Assembly: GCF_004799755.1 (NCBI RefSeq)
Contig: NZ_SLUB01000002.1
Location: forward strand, 145,534 to 209,533
Source of the DNA: Bacillus timonensis
GTDB taxonomy: Bacteria; Bacillota; Bacilli; Bacillales; Bacillaceae_L
Length of the DNA stretch: 64,000 bases
Direction of reading: 5' to 3'
Of this stretch, positions 25,428 to 34,202 are shown piece by piece; position 1 is the first letter of the stretch, and every line of letters starts with the position of its first letter. The notes under the pieces were generated by a model. That model saw only the letters and a program-made list of their open reading frames with translations, was not told where the DNA came from and did no database searches. Made by a program: the position numbers and the translations under genes.

Positions 25428-25447
25428 TGCAACAAACTTTTGTTGCA
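25428..25447 (+). promoter_or_regulatory. Hairpin directly before the csp ribosome binding site
   Basis: TGCAACAAA and TTTGTTGCA form a perfect inverted repeat (25428-25436, 25439-25447), 7 bases before AGGAGGA. Cold-shock leaders often use such structures for temperature-dependent translation; here that is an inference. Confidence 0.45.
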
Positions 25448-25466
25448 TTACATAGGAGGAAGCATA

Positions 25467-25667
25467 ATGGCACAAGGAAAAGTAAAATGGTTTAACAGTG
25501 AAAAAGGTTTTGGATTTATCGAAGTTGAAGGTGGAGACGATGTGTTCGTACACTTTTCAGCAATCCAAGGCGAAGGGTTCAAAACGTTAGAAGAAGGTCA
25601 AGAAGTTACTTTTGATATCGAAGAAGGTAGCAGAGGACCACAAGCGGCTAATGTTCAAAAAATGTAA
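25467..25667 (+). CDS. Cold-shock protein (CspA/CspB family), copy 1
   Basis: A 66-residue single OB-fold protein with RNP1 (KGFGFIEV) and RNP2 (VFVHFSAI), which binds single-stranded RNA and DNA and acts as an RNA chaperone. The ATG at 25467 follows TAGGAGGAAG; the frame is open further upstream but this start matches the family exactly. A second gene at 56060-56260 encodes a protein identical at 53 of 66 positions. It has its own terminator. Whether it corresponds to CspB, CspC or CspD of B. subtilis cannot be decided here. Confidence 0.95.
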   Translation: MAQGKVKWFNSEKGFGFIEVEGGDDVFVHFSAIQGEGFKTLEEGQEVTFDIEEGSRGPQAANVQKM

Positions 25668-25690
25668 TGAACCAAATATAAACCGTTCAA

Positions 25691-25720
25691 AACAGATTCT
25701 AATATAGGATCTGTTTTTTT
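25691..25720 (+). terminator. Terminator after csp copy 1
   Basis: AACAGAT (25691-25697) pairs with ATCTGTT (25709-25715), with Ts to 25720. Confidence 0.8.
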
Positions 25721-25737
25721 ATTGTTAAAAGGAAATG

Positions 25738-25766
25738 AAAAACCCCCTGAGCAAGATGTCAGGGGG
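25738..25766 (-). terminator. Terminator of the MFS transporter gene (minus strand)
   Basis: On the minus strand CCCCCTGA (25766-25759) pairs with TCAGGGGG (25750-25743), followed by TTTTT. Confidence 0.85.
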
Positions 25767-25773
25767 CGTACTA

Positions 25774-27279
25774 TTAATTTGTAGCAGTCTTAACTGGAGC
25801 TGATTTTTCAAGCATTGGCATTCCTTTTCCACGTACATCTACTCGTTTAATAAAAAAAGATAAAATTAAGGCAACAATATTGATACCTAGAGCAACAAGG
25901 AAGGAATAATTAATGCCCGCAAGTAAAGCTTGTTTGCCAATAAGAACTTGTGTCGTTTCAGTTATTGTAGTTGGGTCCATATTTGCGACTAAACTTTCTC
26001 CTTCAGTTTTAGCGACACTATTCATGATTGTTACTAAAACGGCGGTTCCGATCGAACCAGAAACTTGTTGAGCAGTATTATTGATCGCTGTCCCATGTGG
26101 ATATAGATGTGCTGGAAGTTGATTTAATCCGTTTGTCATAATCGGCATCATGACCATTGACATTCCAAACATACGAAGGGTGTATGCTGTAATGATGTAG
26201 GTGTATGAAGAATCGATCTGTAATTGTGTTAATAAATAGGTCGAGATTCCTGTAATGATAAGTCCACAAATTGATAGTAGACGGGGACCGAATTTATCGA
26301 ATAATTTACCAGTTATCGGTGACATAATCCCCATAACAATGGCACCCGGAAGCATCATTAGTCCAGATTCAAATGGCGATATTCCACGAACACTTTGCAC
26401 ATAAGCAGGAGTTAGAATCATTCCAGAGAACATCGCCACTGCGTTTACAATGGCAATTACAGAGGCTAGTGTAAACATAGGGTATTTATATGCTCTTAAA
26501 TCGAGTATAGGTTTATCTAATTTTAATTGACGTAAAATAAATAAGATGAGTGTAATGCCACCAATAATTAATGATGTCAATACAAGGGGATCCGTCCATC
26601 CGTCATTGCTTACAGAACTGAATCCGTATAATAAACCGCCAAATCCAAGTGTTGATAGGATTACGGAAAGGTAGTCAATTGTTGCATTTTTATTAATTTC
26701 CATCACGTTTCTTGATTTCCAAATTGCGAGAACTAAACTAATCACTGCAAGAGGTAAAATCATTTCAAATAAAACGCGCCAGTCATAATGCTCTACAATA
26801 TAGCCTGATAAACTTGGACCAATAGCTGGTGCCGTAATCATAACCAATCCGAAAACACCCATTGCAGTTCCACGTTTTTCTAGCGGGAAACTCACGAGCA
26901 TAATGTTCATCAACAATGGTCCCATCACAGAAGAACCTGCCGCTTGAACCATCCGTCCTGCAATTAATACTCCAAAGTTTGGAGCAAATGCAGCCATGGC
27001 AGTACCAATTGTGAAAATTAGCATGGATGTAATAAATAGGCTTCGGTTTGAGAACCTTGTAATTAGAAACGCCGAAGCAGGAATTAACACACCACTTACA
27101 AGCATATAGCCCGTTGCAAGCCATTGAACAGTTGAGTAATTTTCGATATTCAAATCAATCATAATAGATGGTAACGCAACATTTAATAATGAGTTATTTA
27201 AAAACGAAACAAATGCCCCTACAAAAAGTATTGCTAACATTAGATATGGAGGCTTTTTTTCTTGTATTATTGAATCCAT
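25774..27279 (-). CDS. DHA2-family (EmrB/QacA) drug:H+ antiporter
   Basis: A 501-residue integral membrane protein of the 14-helix DHA2 type. Recognisable segments are SFLNNSLLNVALPSI in helix 1, the motif A-like loop after ARF/NRSLF, GRMVQAAGSSVMGPLL and the antiporter motif C region MITAPAIGPSLSGYIVEHYDWR. Family members export drugs, dyes or bile salts with protons. GAGGGGATAC precedes the ATG at 27279. A TetR-type regulator is divergently transcribed 153 bases away, so this is a classic regulated efflux pair; substrates are unknown. Confidence 0.9.
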   Translation of the reverse strand: MDSIIQEKKPPYLMLAILFVGAFVSFLNNSLLNVALPSIMIDLNIENYSTVQWLATGYMLVSGVLIPASAFLITRFSNRSLFITSMLIFTIGTAMAAFAPNFGVLIAGRMVQAAGSSVMGPLLMNIMLVSFPLEKRGTAMGVFGLVMITAPAIGPSLSGYIVEHYDWRVLFEMILPLAVISLVLAIWKSRNVMEINKNATIDYLSVILSTLGFGGLLYGFSSVSNDGWTDPLVLTSLIIGGITLILFILRQLKLDKPILDLRAYKYPMFTLASVIAIVNAVAMFSGMILTPAYVQSVRGISPFESGLMMLPGAIVMGIMSPITGKLFDKFGPRLLSICGLIITGISTYLLTQLQIDSSYTYIITAYTLRMFGMSMVMMPIMTNGLNQLPAHLYPHGTAINNTAQQVSGSIGTAVLVTIMNSVAKTEGESLVANMDPTTITETTQVLIGKQALLAGINYSFLVALGINIVALILSFFIKRVDVRGKGMPMLEKSAPVKTATN

Positions 27280-27331
27280 TAATGTATCCCCTCAATTCAT
27301 TCGTTAAATTATTACTTGAATGATTTTATAC

Positions 27332-27348
27332 CACAAGTTCAATTTGTG
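27332..27348. promoter_or_regulatory. Candidate TetR operator in the efflux/TetR intergenic region
   Basis: CACAA-N7-TTGTG (27332-27348) is an inverted repeat overlapping the -35 of the tetR promoter; a second one, TATAC-TTAAG-GTATA (27358-27372), covers its -10. Either could bind the neighbouring regulator. Confidence 0.45.
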
Positions 27349-27374
27349 CAATATATTTATACTTAAGGTATAAT
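27344..27374 (+). promoter_or_regulatory. Candidate promoter of the TetR-family gene
   Basis: TATAAT at 27369-27374; the best -35, TTGTGC (27344-27349), is 19 bases away, which is long, so activity may be low. It overlaps both inverted repeats, consistent with autoregulation. Confidence 0.4.
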
Positions 27375-27432
27375 ATTCTTGTAAAAAAAATAAATTGTTA
27401 CATGGAATAAGAAGGAAATTAGTGGAGGGCGT

Positions 27433-28305
27433 ATGAATAAGCGTAGGAGACGTGTAGCGGATGTTGCATTGAAGTTATTTGTTGAAAAAGGATTTCAACA
27501 AACTTCCATACAGGATATTATTGAACATGCAAATATCTCAAAAGGTACTTTTTACAATTATTTCTCGAATAAAAATGATTGTATTGCTGAAATATTAGAA
27601 GGGCTCCGTTACGATGCTAGCCAAATTCGAATGGAGATGCAGGTTGGAAAAGACGAGACAGATCGAACCGTATTAATTGATCAAATTTCGATACTGACTG
27701 AATTAAATAAGGAACGTAATCTTAATACTATATTTGAATCGATATTAAATTCAAATGAAGTTGAACTTAAAAAAATGGTGATGCATCATCGCATTCATGA
27801 ATTGGAATGGTTAGCGGGACGATTTGTGGAAGTCTATGGCGAAGAAGTAAGGGAATATGGGTTTGAACTTTCTATTCTCTTTTACGGAATGATGCATTAT
27901 ATCATATTTACAATCAAAGTAACGAATAGTGAACAATCGATTCATCGCATAGTCGAGGTTGTGTTAACGTATTTAGAAGCAATTATTCCAATTATGAGAG
28001 AAAAGGGGAGTTCCTTGCTTGATCCATCTTCCCTCCATTTTCTACAAGCTAGAATTGATCGAAAAGTGCTTTCACTTGAAGAGCTTTTAGATTTAGCAAA
28101 GAATTTAGAGATGGAAGCCACGTTCACAACAGACCAGCAAGATCTTTATGATACGATTGTGTCAGAATTGCAGCGGGACCGAATTCGCAAGAGTGTGTTG
28201 CAGCCTTTAATAAAACCGTTTCAGCAATCGTTTATACAAACAGAATTGGAAACTCAAGTTAACACATTTACAAATTTTCTTTGGTATTTTATAAGAATGC
28301 AGTAA
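27433..28305 (+). CDS. TetR/AcrR-family regulator (long form)
   Basis: The first 60 residues are a standard TetR DNA-binding domain (VADVALKLFVEKGFQQTSIQDIIEHANISKGTFYNYFSNK). The protein has 290 residues, about 90 more than usual: after a normal ligand/dimer domain there is a helical C-terminal extension (SLEELLDLAKNLEME; ELQRDRIRKSVLQPL). GGAGGGC precedes the ATG. It is divergent from the DHA2 pump and probably represses it. The extension resembles that of a minority of Bacillus TetR proteins paired with pumps. Confidence 0.88.
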   Translation: MNKRRRRVADVALKLFVEKGFQQTSIQDIIEHANISKGTFYNYFSNKNDCIAEILEGLRYDASQIRMEMQVGKDETDRTVLIDQISILTELNKERNLNTIFESILNSNEVELKKMVMHHRIHELEWLAGRFVEVYGEEVREYGFELSILFYGMMHYIIFTIKVTNSEQSIHRIVEVVLTYLEAIIPIMREKGSSLLDPSSLHFLQARIDRKVLSLEELLDLAKNLEMEATFTTDQQDLYDTIVSELQRDRIRKSVLQPLIKPFQQSFIQTELETQVNTFTNFLWYFIRMQ

Positions 28306-28330
28306 TACTATGAAGTGAAAAGGGGTGTTT

Positions 28331-29791
28331 ATGATTACGAACAGAGAAGTAGGTTGGAACTTTGATAACACTTACGTACAGTTGCCAACAGAATTATTTG
28401 CAAAGACAAATCCAACACCGGTGCCTGATCCGGAGCTCGTTATCTTAAATAAACAATTGGCTGAATCACTAGGTTTAGATGTACAGAGCTTGTTGGAAGA
28501 AGGGGTCGAATTCTTTGCGGGAAATCAAACTCCTAACGGTTCTTCACCTATTGCGCAGGCCTATGCTGGTCACCAATTTGGGCATTTTACGATGCTAGGA
28601 GACGGACGTGCTGTGTTGATCGGCGAACAGATTACACCGGATGGTGCACGCTATGATATACAGCTAAAAGGGGCAGGTCGTACACCATATTCACGTGGTG
28701 GAGACGGCCGTGCTGCAATAGGTCCAATGTTGCGTGAGTATATCATAAGTGAAGCTATGCATGGTTTAAGAATTCCGACCACTAGAAGCTTGGCAGTTGT
28801 CACAACAGGTGAGCCAATCTATCGTGAAACGGTTTTACCAGGTGCAATCCTTACTCGTGTTGCATCAAGCCATATTCGGGTGGGCACATTTCAATTTATT
28901 GCGGGACTCGGAAAAATGGATGAACTACGGAAATTAGCGGATTATACGATTGAACGTCATTACCCTGATATTATGGATGAGGAACACCGTTATCTTGCAC
29001 TTTTACGTGAGGTGATTCAACGTCAAGCAGGCTTAATCGCGAAATGGCAGCTTGTAGGGTTTGTACACGGTGTTATGAATACAGATAATATGGCAATAAG
29101 CGGGGAAACCATCGATTATGGACCATGCGCATTTATCGATACATATGATCCAAAAACAGTGTTTAGCTCTATTGACACTGGAGGGCGTTATGCCTACGGA
29201 AACCAACCATATATCGGTGGTTGGAATCTTGCTCGTTTTGCTGAAAGCTTATTACCTTTACTTCATGAAAACGAGGAAGAGGCACTTCAATTAGCACAGA
29301 AAGAAATAACGAAATACAATGGAATTTATCGGGAAAATTGGCTCAACGGAATGAGGGCAAAGCTTGGCTTATTCAATCAAGAGGAAGCGGATAATGAACT
29401 AATTGAAGAATTCCTAGAGTTGATGGAACAGAGCCAAGCAGATTATACAAATATGTTTATCGCTTTAACCTTCGATCAGATAGATGATCTTGCCATTTGT
29501 AGCGCAGATAGATTTAATAATTGGCATCAAAAATGGAAGGAAAGACAAAAAAGACAGAAGGAAACAGCAAAAGATATAAAAATTTTAATGATGAATTCGA
29601 ATCCAGCAGTCATACCGAGAAATCATCGAGTTGAAGAAGCACTTGGGAGGGCTCTTGAAGGTGATTACAGTGTCATGGGAAAACTTTTAGAAGTATTAAA
29701 AGACCCATTTGCGCACTCTGAGGAGCAGGCGGAATACGCAAAAATCCCAGAACCATCAAATACTCCATATCGAACTTTTTGTGGAACGTAA
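28331..29791 (+). CDS. selO: SelO/YdiU-type protein adenylyltransferase
   Basis: A pseudokinase-fold enzyme that transfers AMP from ATP to Ser, Thr or Tyr of target proteins. Visible landmarks are [18 protein letters not shown], the nucleotide loop [34 protein letters not shown], and the catalytic/metal region [19 protein letters not shown]. The C-terminus, YRTFCGT, has a cysteine three residues from the end, where eukaryotic SelO carries selenocysteine. The ATG at 28331 fits AGGGG better than GTG at 28325. 486 residues, full length. It lies 25 bases after the TetR gene and may be read with it. Confidence 0.93.
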   Translation: MITNREVGWNFDNTYVQLPTELFAKTNPTPVPDPELVILNKQLAESLGLDVQSLLEEGVEFFAGNQTPNGSSPIAQAYAGHQFGHFTMLGDGRAVLIGEQITPDGARYDIQLKGAGRTPYSRGGDGRAAIGPMLREYIISEAMHGLRIPTTRSLAVVTTGEPIYRETVLPGAILTRVASSHIRVGTFQFIAGLGKMDELRKLADYTIERHYPDIMDEEHRYLALLREVIQRQAGLIAKWQLVGFVHGVMNTDNMAISGETIDYGPCAFIDTYDPKTVFSSIDTGGRYAYGNQPYIGGWNLARFAESLLPLLHENEEEALQLAQKEITKYNGIYRENWLNGMRAKLGLFNQEEADNELIEEFLELMEQSQADYTNMFIALTFDQIDDLAICSADRFNNWHQKWKERQKRQKETAKDIKILMMNSNPAVIPRNHRVEEALGRALEGDYSVMGKLLEVLKDPFAHSEEQAEYAKIPEPSNTPYRTFCGT

Positions 29792-29802
29792 TGAAAACTT
29801 TT

Positions 29803-29831
29803 AGCATGCCTTTAATGGTGTGCTTTTTTAT
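29803..29831 (+). terminator. Terminator after selO
   Basis: AGCATGCC (29803-29810) pairs with GGTGTGCT (29817-29824), using two G-U pairs, then a T run. Confidence 0.7.
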
Positions 29832-29875
29832 GCTAAAAATACCAACTGCATATTTAGGTGAAATCACTTCAAAAA

Positions 29876-29896
29876 CGAACGTTTATTCTGTACAAT
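29876..29896 (+). promoter_or_regulatory. mrfA upstream region with a LexA-box-like sequence
   Basis: CGAAC-GTTT-ATTCT (29876-29889) differs from the Bacillus SOS box CGAAC-N4-GTTCG in two positions, and TACAAT (29891-29896) directly after it could be a -10 element. Whether LexA binds is not shown; B. subtilis mrfAB is not known to me as an SOS gene. Confidence 0.35.
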
Positions 29897-29924
29897 AAAG
29901 GTAGAAATTTTGAGGTGATGGTTA

Positions 29925-32210
29925 ATGAAGTTTCGGAAAAACATCCATGAATTAATGAATTTTATAAAAGAAAACCCACAATACGCAAAAAATATTGTTC
30001 ACTGGCATACAATTGAGGCTACCTCCGCCAAAACGAAGGACATACCGGGATCTATTGATGATAGATTACGAGAAGCGTTAGATAAAAGGGGGATCCATCA
30101 GTTATATACCCATCAGCATTCCGCCTATGAAATAACACAAAGTGGGAAGAATTTCGTTGCTGTGACTCCGACAGCGTCCGGTAAAACCCTTTGTTACAAT
30201 CTGCCTGTTTTACAAACAATCGTTGAAAATGATCAGGCACGTGCACTCTATTTGTTTCCGACAAAAGCCTTAGCTCAGGATCAAAAAAGTGAACTGAATG
30301 AAATCATAGAGGAAATGGGAGTAGCGATTAACAGCTATACATATGATGGGGACACACCAGCAAATATACGTCAAAAGGTAAGGAAAGCAGGACATATTGT
30401 CATTACGAACCCGGACATGTTGCATTCAGCTATTCTTCCTCATCATACAAAATGGGTCTCATTGTTTGAAAATCTAAAATATGTTGTGATAGATGAGCTT
30501 CATACATATCGCGGGGTTTTCGGTAGCCATGTTGCCAATGTTATTAGACGTTTGAAACGAATATGTGAATTTTATGGAAGCAGCCCAATTTTTATGTGTA
30601 CATCAGCGACTATTGCAAATCCACAGGAACTCGCTGAAAATTTGACCGGTACAAAGATGGAATTAATCCAAAATAACGGTGCACCAACGGGCAGAAAGCA
30701 TTTTGTTTTTTACAATCCGCCAATCGTCAATAAACCCCTCAATATCCGTAGAAGTGCGACACTTGAAGTACGAAAACTAGCTAGTGAATTTTTACAAAAT
30801 AAAATCCAAACGATAGTCTTTGCGCGAAGTCGGGTGAGAGTGGAAATAATCTTAACGTATTTGCAGGAACTCGTGAAACATAAGCTCGGACTGAAAGCAA
30901 TCCGTGGCTATCGTGGGGGGTATTTGCCAAAGCAACGCCGTGAAATCGAACAGGGTCTTCGGAATGGTGATATTTACGGGGTAGTTAGCACAAATGCGCT
31001 TGAACTAGGTGTTGACATTGGACAACTTCAGGTGTGTATTATGACTGGCTACCCTGGAACGATTGCTAGTGCTTGGCAGCAAGCAGGTCGTGCTGGTCGA
31101 CGCCAAGGAGAAGCAGTCATTTTTATGGTCGCAAGCTCAAATCCACTTGATCAATATATGATTCAAAACCCAGAATACTTTTTTAGTAGAAATCCAGAAA
31201 CAGCTCGAATTAACCCTAATAATCTTGTGATTTTAATCGATCATATTAAGTGTGCAGCCTATGAATTGCCATTTAAGGCCGGAGATACATTTGGTGATCT
31301 TGATCTTGAAGATATTTTAGAGTTTTTAACTGAGGAGAGGGTTCTGCATCAAAATGGGGATAAATGGTACTGGATGAATGATTCTTTTCCTGCCCACAAT
31401 ATTAGCCTGCGTTCAGCATCACAAGAGAATGTTGTGATTATTGATCAGACGGATGTTGCGGCGGTGAAAGTGATCGGGGAAATGGATCGGTTTAGTGCAA
31501 TGACCTTACTTCATGAGGAAGCTATATACTTGCACCAAGGTGTACAATATCAAGTTGAAATGCTAGATTGGGAAGAAAAGAAGGCTTTTGTGAGAGAGGT
31601 AGATGTGGACTATTTCACAGATGCAAACTTAGCAGTTAATCTTCGGGTTTTAGAGGTTGATAAGGAACGTTCAAATGACTCAATCGAAATTGGTTTTGGA
31701 GATGTATCCGTCCAGGCGATGGCAACAATTTTTAAAAAAATAAAATTTGAAACACATGAGAATATCGGATCAGGACCGATTCATCTACCAGAAGAGGAAC
31801 TTCATACATCCTCAGCATGGATAAGCCTGAAAAAATCAGAGCTAGAAGGATATAGTGACGAGAGGATTGAAGAAGGCTTAATAGGTGTTGCGAATGTGTT
31901 AAGGCATGTTGCTCCGCTTATGACAATGTGCGATCCGTCTGATTTACATGTTGTTCCACAGGTGAAAGCCGTACACAATGAGCAGCCGACAATCTTTTTA
32001 TACGACCGTTATCCAGGTGGAATTGGTTTAAGTGAAAAAGTCTATGAGGCAATGGAAAATCTGCTTACTGAATCTGAAGTATTAATCCGAAAATGTGCCT
32101 GTGAAACTGGCTGTCCCTCTTGTATTGGGACGGATGTCATTCATGAAAGAGCCAAAATGGACGCACTAACCTTAATTTCCAAACTTAAACAGAATAAGTA
32201 TGGAATATAG
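29925..32210 (+). CDS. mrfA: MrfA (YprA), DEXH helicase for mitomycin-type repair
   Basis: A superfamily 2 helicase with a C-terminal zinc (MZB/DUF1998) domain. Landmarks: Walker A TPTASGKT (81-88), DELH (190-193), motif III TSATI, motif VI QQAGRAGRRQGEA, and four clustered cysteines CACETGCPSC (724-733) near the end. In B. subtilis MrfA and MrfB form an excision repair route for mitomycin C lesions independent of UvrABC. GAGGTGATGG precedes the ATG. MrfB follows after 15 bases, the same pair as in B. subtilis yprA-yprB. 761 residues. Confidence 0.93.
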   Translation: MKFRKNIHELMNFIKENPQYAKNIVHWHTIEATSAKTKDIPGSIDDRLREALDKRGIHQLYTHQHSAYEITQSGKNFVAVTPTASGKTLCYNLPVLQTIVENDQARALYLFPTKALAQDQKSELNEIIEEMGVAINSYTYDGDTPANIRQKVRKAGHIVITNPDMLHSAILPHHTKWVSLFENLKYVVIDELHTYRGVFGSHVANVIRRLKRICEFYGSSPIFMCTSATIANPQELAENLTGTKMELIQNNGAPTGRKHFVFYNPPIVNKPLNIRRSATLEVRKLASEFLQNKIQTIVFARSRVRVEIILTYLQELVKHKLGLKAIRGYRGGYLPKQRREIEQGLRNGDIYGVVSTNALELGVDIGQLQVCIMTGYPGTIASAWQQAGRAGRRQGEAVIFMVASSNPLDQYMIQNPEYFFSRNPETARINPNNLVILIDHIKCAAYELPFKAGDTFGDLDLEDILEFLTEERVLHQNGDKWYWMNDSFPAHNISLRSASQENVVIIDQTDVAAVKVIGEMDRFSAMTLLHEEAIYLHQGVQYQVEMLDWEEKKAFVREVDVDYFTDANLAVNLRVLEVDKERSNDSIEIGFGDVSVQAMATIFKKIKFETHENIGSGPIHLPEEELHTSSAWISLKKSELEGYSDERIEEGLIGVANVLRHVAPLMTMCDPSDLHVVPQVKAVHNEQPTIFLYDRYPGGIGLSEKVYEAMENLLTESEVLIRKCACETGCPSCIGTDVIHERAKMDALTLISKLKQNKYGI

Positions 32211-32225
32211 TAGAGGGGTTTCATT

Positions 32226-33488
32226 ATGTCGATTAAAGGGAAATTAAACCGACTAAAAAATCATATTGTAAAAGAAGATAAAACTAAATCGGAAATTGTC
32301 GAATCTTCTGTTTTGATGGGGGAAATTCCCTTTCTTGATAAATGGAAAGAATTCGGAGCCGAACCTTTTTATTTTGATGACACATATTGCATGGTTCGTA
32401 AAGTAGAATATCCATTGAATGATCAACATGGTTTATATTCATTCTCTAAACTAAACGATGTGATCGACATGTGGAATTCATCTTCTATAAGGCATCCATT
32501 GTCTGCAAAGGGGCATCAGCCATCTGATTTGTTTTTCTTTGACACAGAAACTACAGGTTTAGGTGGGGGGACAGGCAATACAATCTTCTTATTAGGACAT
32601 GCAAGGGTACAGGCTGATAAAGTTATTCTCACTCAACATTTTTTACCCAATCCTGGAGCTGAGGTTGCGTTGTACCAAAGCTTCCTTTCAAGTGTTGACT
32701 ATACAACTCTAGTGACATATAATGGAAAATCTTTTGACTGGCCACAGGTAAAAACAAGGCATACGTTAATTCGGGATGCACTGCCAAACTTACCCGATTT
32801 TGGACATTTTGATTTGTATCATGCAGCTAGAAGGCTTTGGAAAAACAAACTTGATTCTGTAAGACTTTCTAATGTCGAAAAGGAAATTCTTGATATCAAA
32901 CGTGAAGGTGATGTTCCGGGATATTTAGCACCGATCCTTTATTTTGATTTTGTGGAAAATCAGGTCCCAGATGGAATCTTTGGCGTCATGAGGCATAATG
33001 AAATCGATATTTTATCTTTATTGACTTTATATATTCATTTATCAGGTGCTGTCATTTTGAATGAAAAAAACAAGTATACCTCTGATAAATACGAAGTCGC
33101 AAGATGGCTTGAGGCTTTAGGGGAGACCAGAAAAGCACAGGAATTGTATCAACAAGTAGTTGATGTAGATTCTGAAAAGGAAACAAAGGCTAAGCTTGCC
33201 CTCGCTTTTCTTTCAAAAAAGGAGAAAAAGCTTGAAGAAGCAATGAGGCTATTCATGGAAGTATATGAAAATGGGGAGGATCAGGATGCGATTGTATCAA
33301 GTATTGAGCTTGCGAAATATTATGAGCATCATGATAAAGATTTCGAAACCGCATGGGACTATGCAAATAGTGGATACTTGAGATGGAAAGAATCAAGGAT
33401 TTCAGATAATAAGACAAAAAATGCGAAAATAGAGAGCGACTTTGAGAAGCGAATCGGAAGAATATGTAGAAAACTTCGGAAAAGTTAA
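32226..33488 (+). CDS. mrfB: MrfB (YprB), DnaQ-like exonuclease with TPR tail
   Basis: Partner nuclease of MrfA. The RNase H-like exonuclease core shows motif I FFDTETTGLGGGTGN, the later YNGKSFDWPQVKTRH region and the metal-binding RHNEIDILSLLTLY, i.e. a DEDD set. The C-terminal third (about 285-410) is helical with tetratricopeptide-like repeats (EARWLEALGETRKAQELYQQ-type helices). 420 residues. TAGAGGGG lies 8 bases before the ATG. Coupling with mrfA is tight. The role in crosslink or mitomycin lesion repair is carried over from B. subtilis. Confidence 0.92.
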   Translation: MSIKGKLNRLKNHIVKEDKTKSEIVESSVLMGEIPFLDKWKEFGAEPFYFDDTYCMVRKVEYPLNDQHGLYSFSKLNDVIDMWNSSSIRHPLSAKGHQPSDLFFFDTETTGLGGGTGNTIFLLGHARVQADKVILTQHFLPNPGAEVALYQSFLSSVDYTTLVTYNGKSFDWPQVKTRHTLIRDALPNLPDFGHFDLYHAARRLWKNKLDSVRLSNVEKEILDIKREGDVPGYLAPILYFDFVENQVPDGIFGVMRHNEIDILSLLTLYIHLSGAVILNEKNKYTSDKYEVARWLEALGETRKAQELYQQVVDVDSEKETKAKLALAFLSKKEKKLEEAMRLFMEVYENGEDQDAIVSSIELAKYYEHHDKDFETAWDYANSGYLRWKESRISDNKTKNAKIESDFEKRIGRICRKLRKS

Positions 33489-33654
33489 AAAATATTACCC
33501 GGGTAAGCGCAAAATTAGCGGTTTTTCGCGTTTTACATGTCGATTTTATGAAAATTTGTCTACTTCCTTCTTTTGTCATTGTAGAACATTGTAATACCAT
33601 GTAAAATAGTGTTTTGTGTAAAGGAAATATTATTTTAGATGGAGCGAGAATAGA

Positions 33655-33750
33655 ATGTATAAGAAAATTTTATTTCTATACTTTTTTGTGTTGGTATTAA
33701 TTGTCCTTATCTTAACCGGAATTAAAGACGGCTCATATGCCATTTTCTAA
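33655..33750 (+). CDS. Small membrane protein of 31 residues
   Basis: Encodes MYKKILFLYFFVLVLIVLIL followed by TGIKDGSYAIF: one hydrophobic segment with a positive N-terminus, so probably a single-span membrane peptide with its N-terminus in the cytoplasm. GGAGCGAGA lies about 8 bases before the ATG. It stands alone between mrfB and cotD with no clear terminator. Such peptides are common in Bacillus but this one has no name I can give; comparison with related genomes would decide whether it is a real gene. Confidence 0.45.
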   Translation: MYKKILFLYFFVLVLIVLILTGIKDGSYAIF

Positions 33751-33773
33751 TAAAAATAGGTGTTTTGATTAGT

Positions 33774-33801
33774 ACATGACTCTGCCTTCCTTCATAGGCT
33801 A
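33774..33801 (+). promoter_or_regulatory. Candidate sigma-K promoter for cotD
   Basis: AC (33774-33775), 17 bases, then CATAGGCTA (33793-33801), an exact fit to AC-N17-CATANNNTA. Start would be near 33809, 30 bases before cotD. B. subtilis cotD is a sigma-K gene. Confidence 0.7.
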
Positions 33802-33838
33802 TTAATGTAAGACAGATGAAGGAAAGGAGATAAAAAAT

Positions 33839-34075
33839 ATGTATTGTCCAACAAATGTAATGCAACCTATTGTACACCCAACACAATGTTGTGTTCAACA
33901 CCACTGCTGTAAAACAATTGTTCCACATATTCATCCTTCACATACGCAACATATAAATCATCATATGTATCAACATATGCATTATTACCCGCATACAGAA
34001 TCTGTTGCGACTGAAGTTACAAATCAACACTTTAATTGTGGAGCAAGACCACCAGGACCGTTTATTGGCCGGTAA
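33839..34075 (+). CDS. cotD: CotD, inner spore coat protein
   Basis: A 78-residue coat protein rich in His, Cys, Pro and Tyr. It begins MYCPTNVMQPIVHPTQCC, has TIVPHIHPSHTQHINHH and HYYPHTESVATEVTNQHF, and follows B. subtilis CotD almost segment by segment; only the tail (GARPPGPFIGR) differs. AAGGAGATAAAAA precedes the ATG. It is a single-gene unit with a matching sigma-K promoter upstream and a terminator downstream, placed between mrfB and ypsA as in B. subtilis. Confidence 0.92.
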   Translation: MYCPTNVMQPIVHPTQCCVQHHCCKTIVPHIHPSHTQHINHHMYQHMHYYPHTESVATEVTNQHFNCGARPPGPFIGR

Positions 34076-34123
34076 ACCATTAACTTAATTTAAATCGTAA
34101 CAAATAAAATGAACAAAAACACA

Positions 34124-34152
34124 ACAGGAACTGTAATGGTTCCTGTTTTACA
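34124..34152 (+). terminator. Terminator after cotD
   Basis: AACAGGAAC (34124-34132) pairs with GTTCCTGTT (34140-34148), then TTT. Confidence 0.75.
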
Positions 34153-34202
34153 TATGATGATTGGAGATCTGCTACGATAACAATAGATAAAGGAGTCTTG
34201 AC

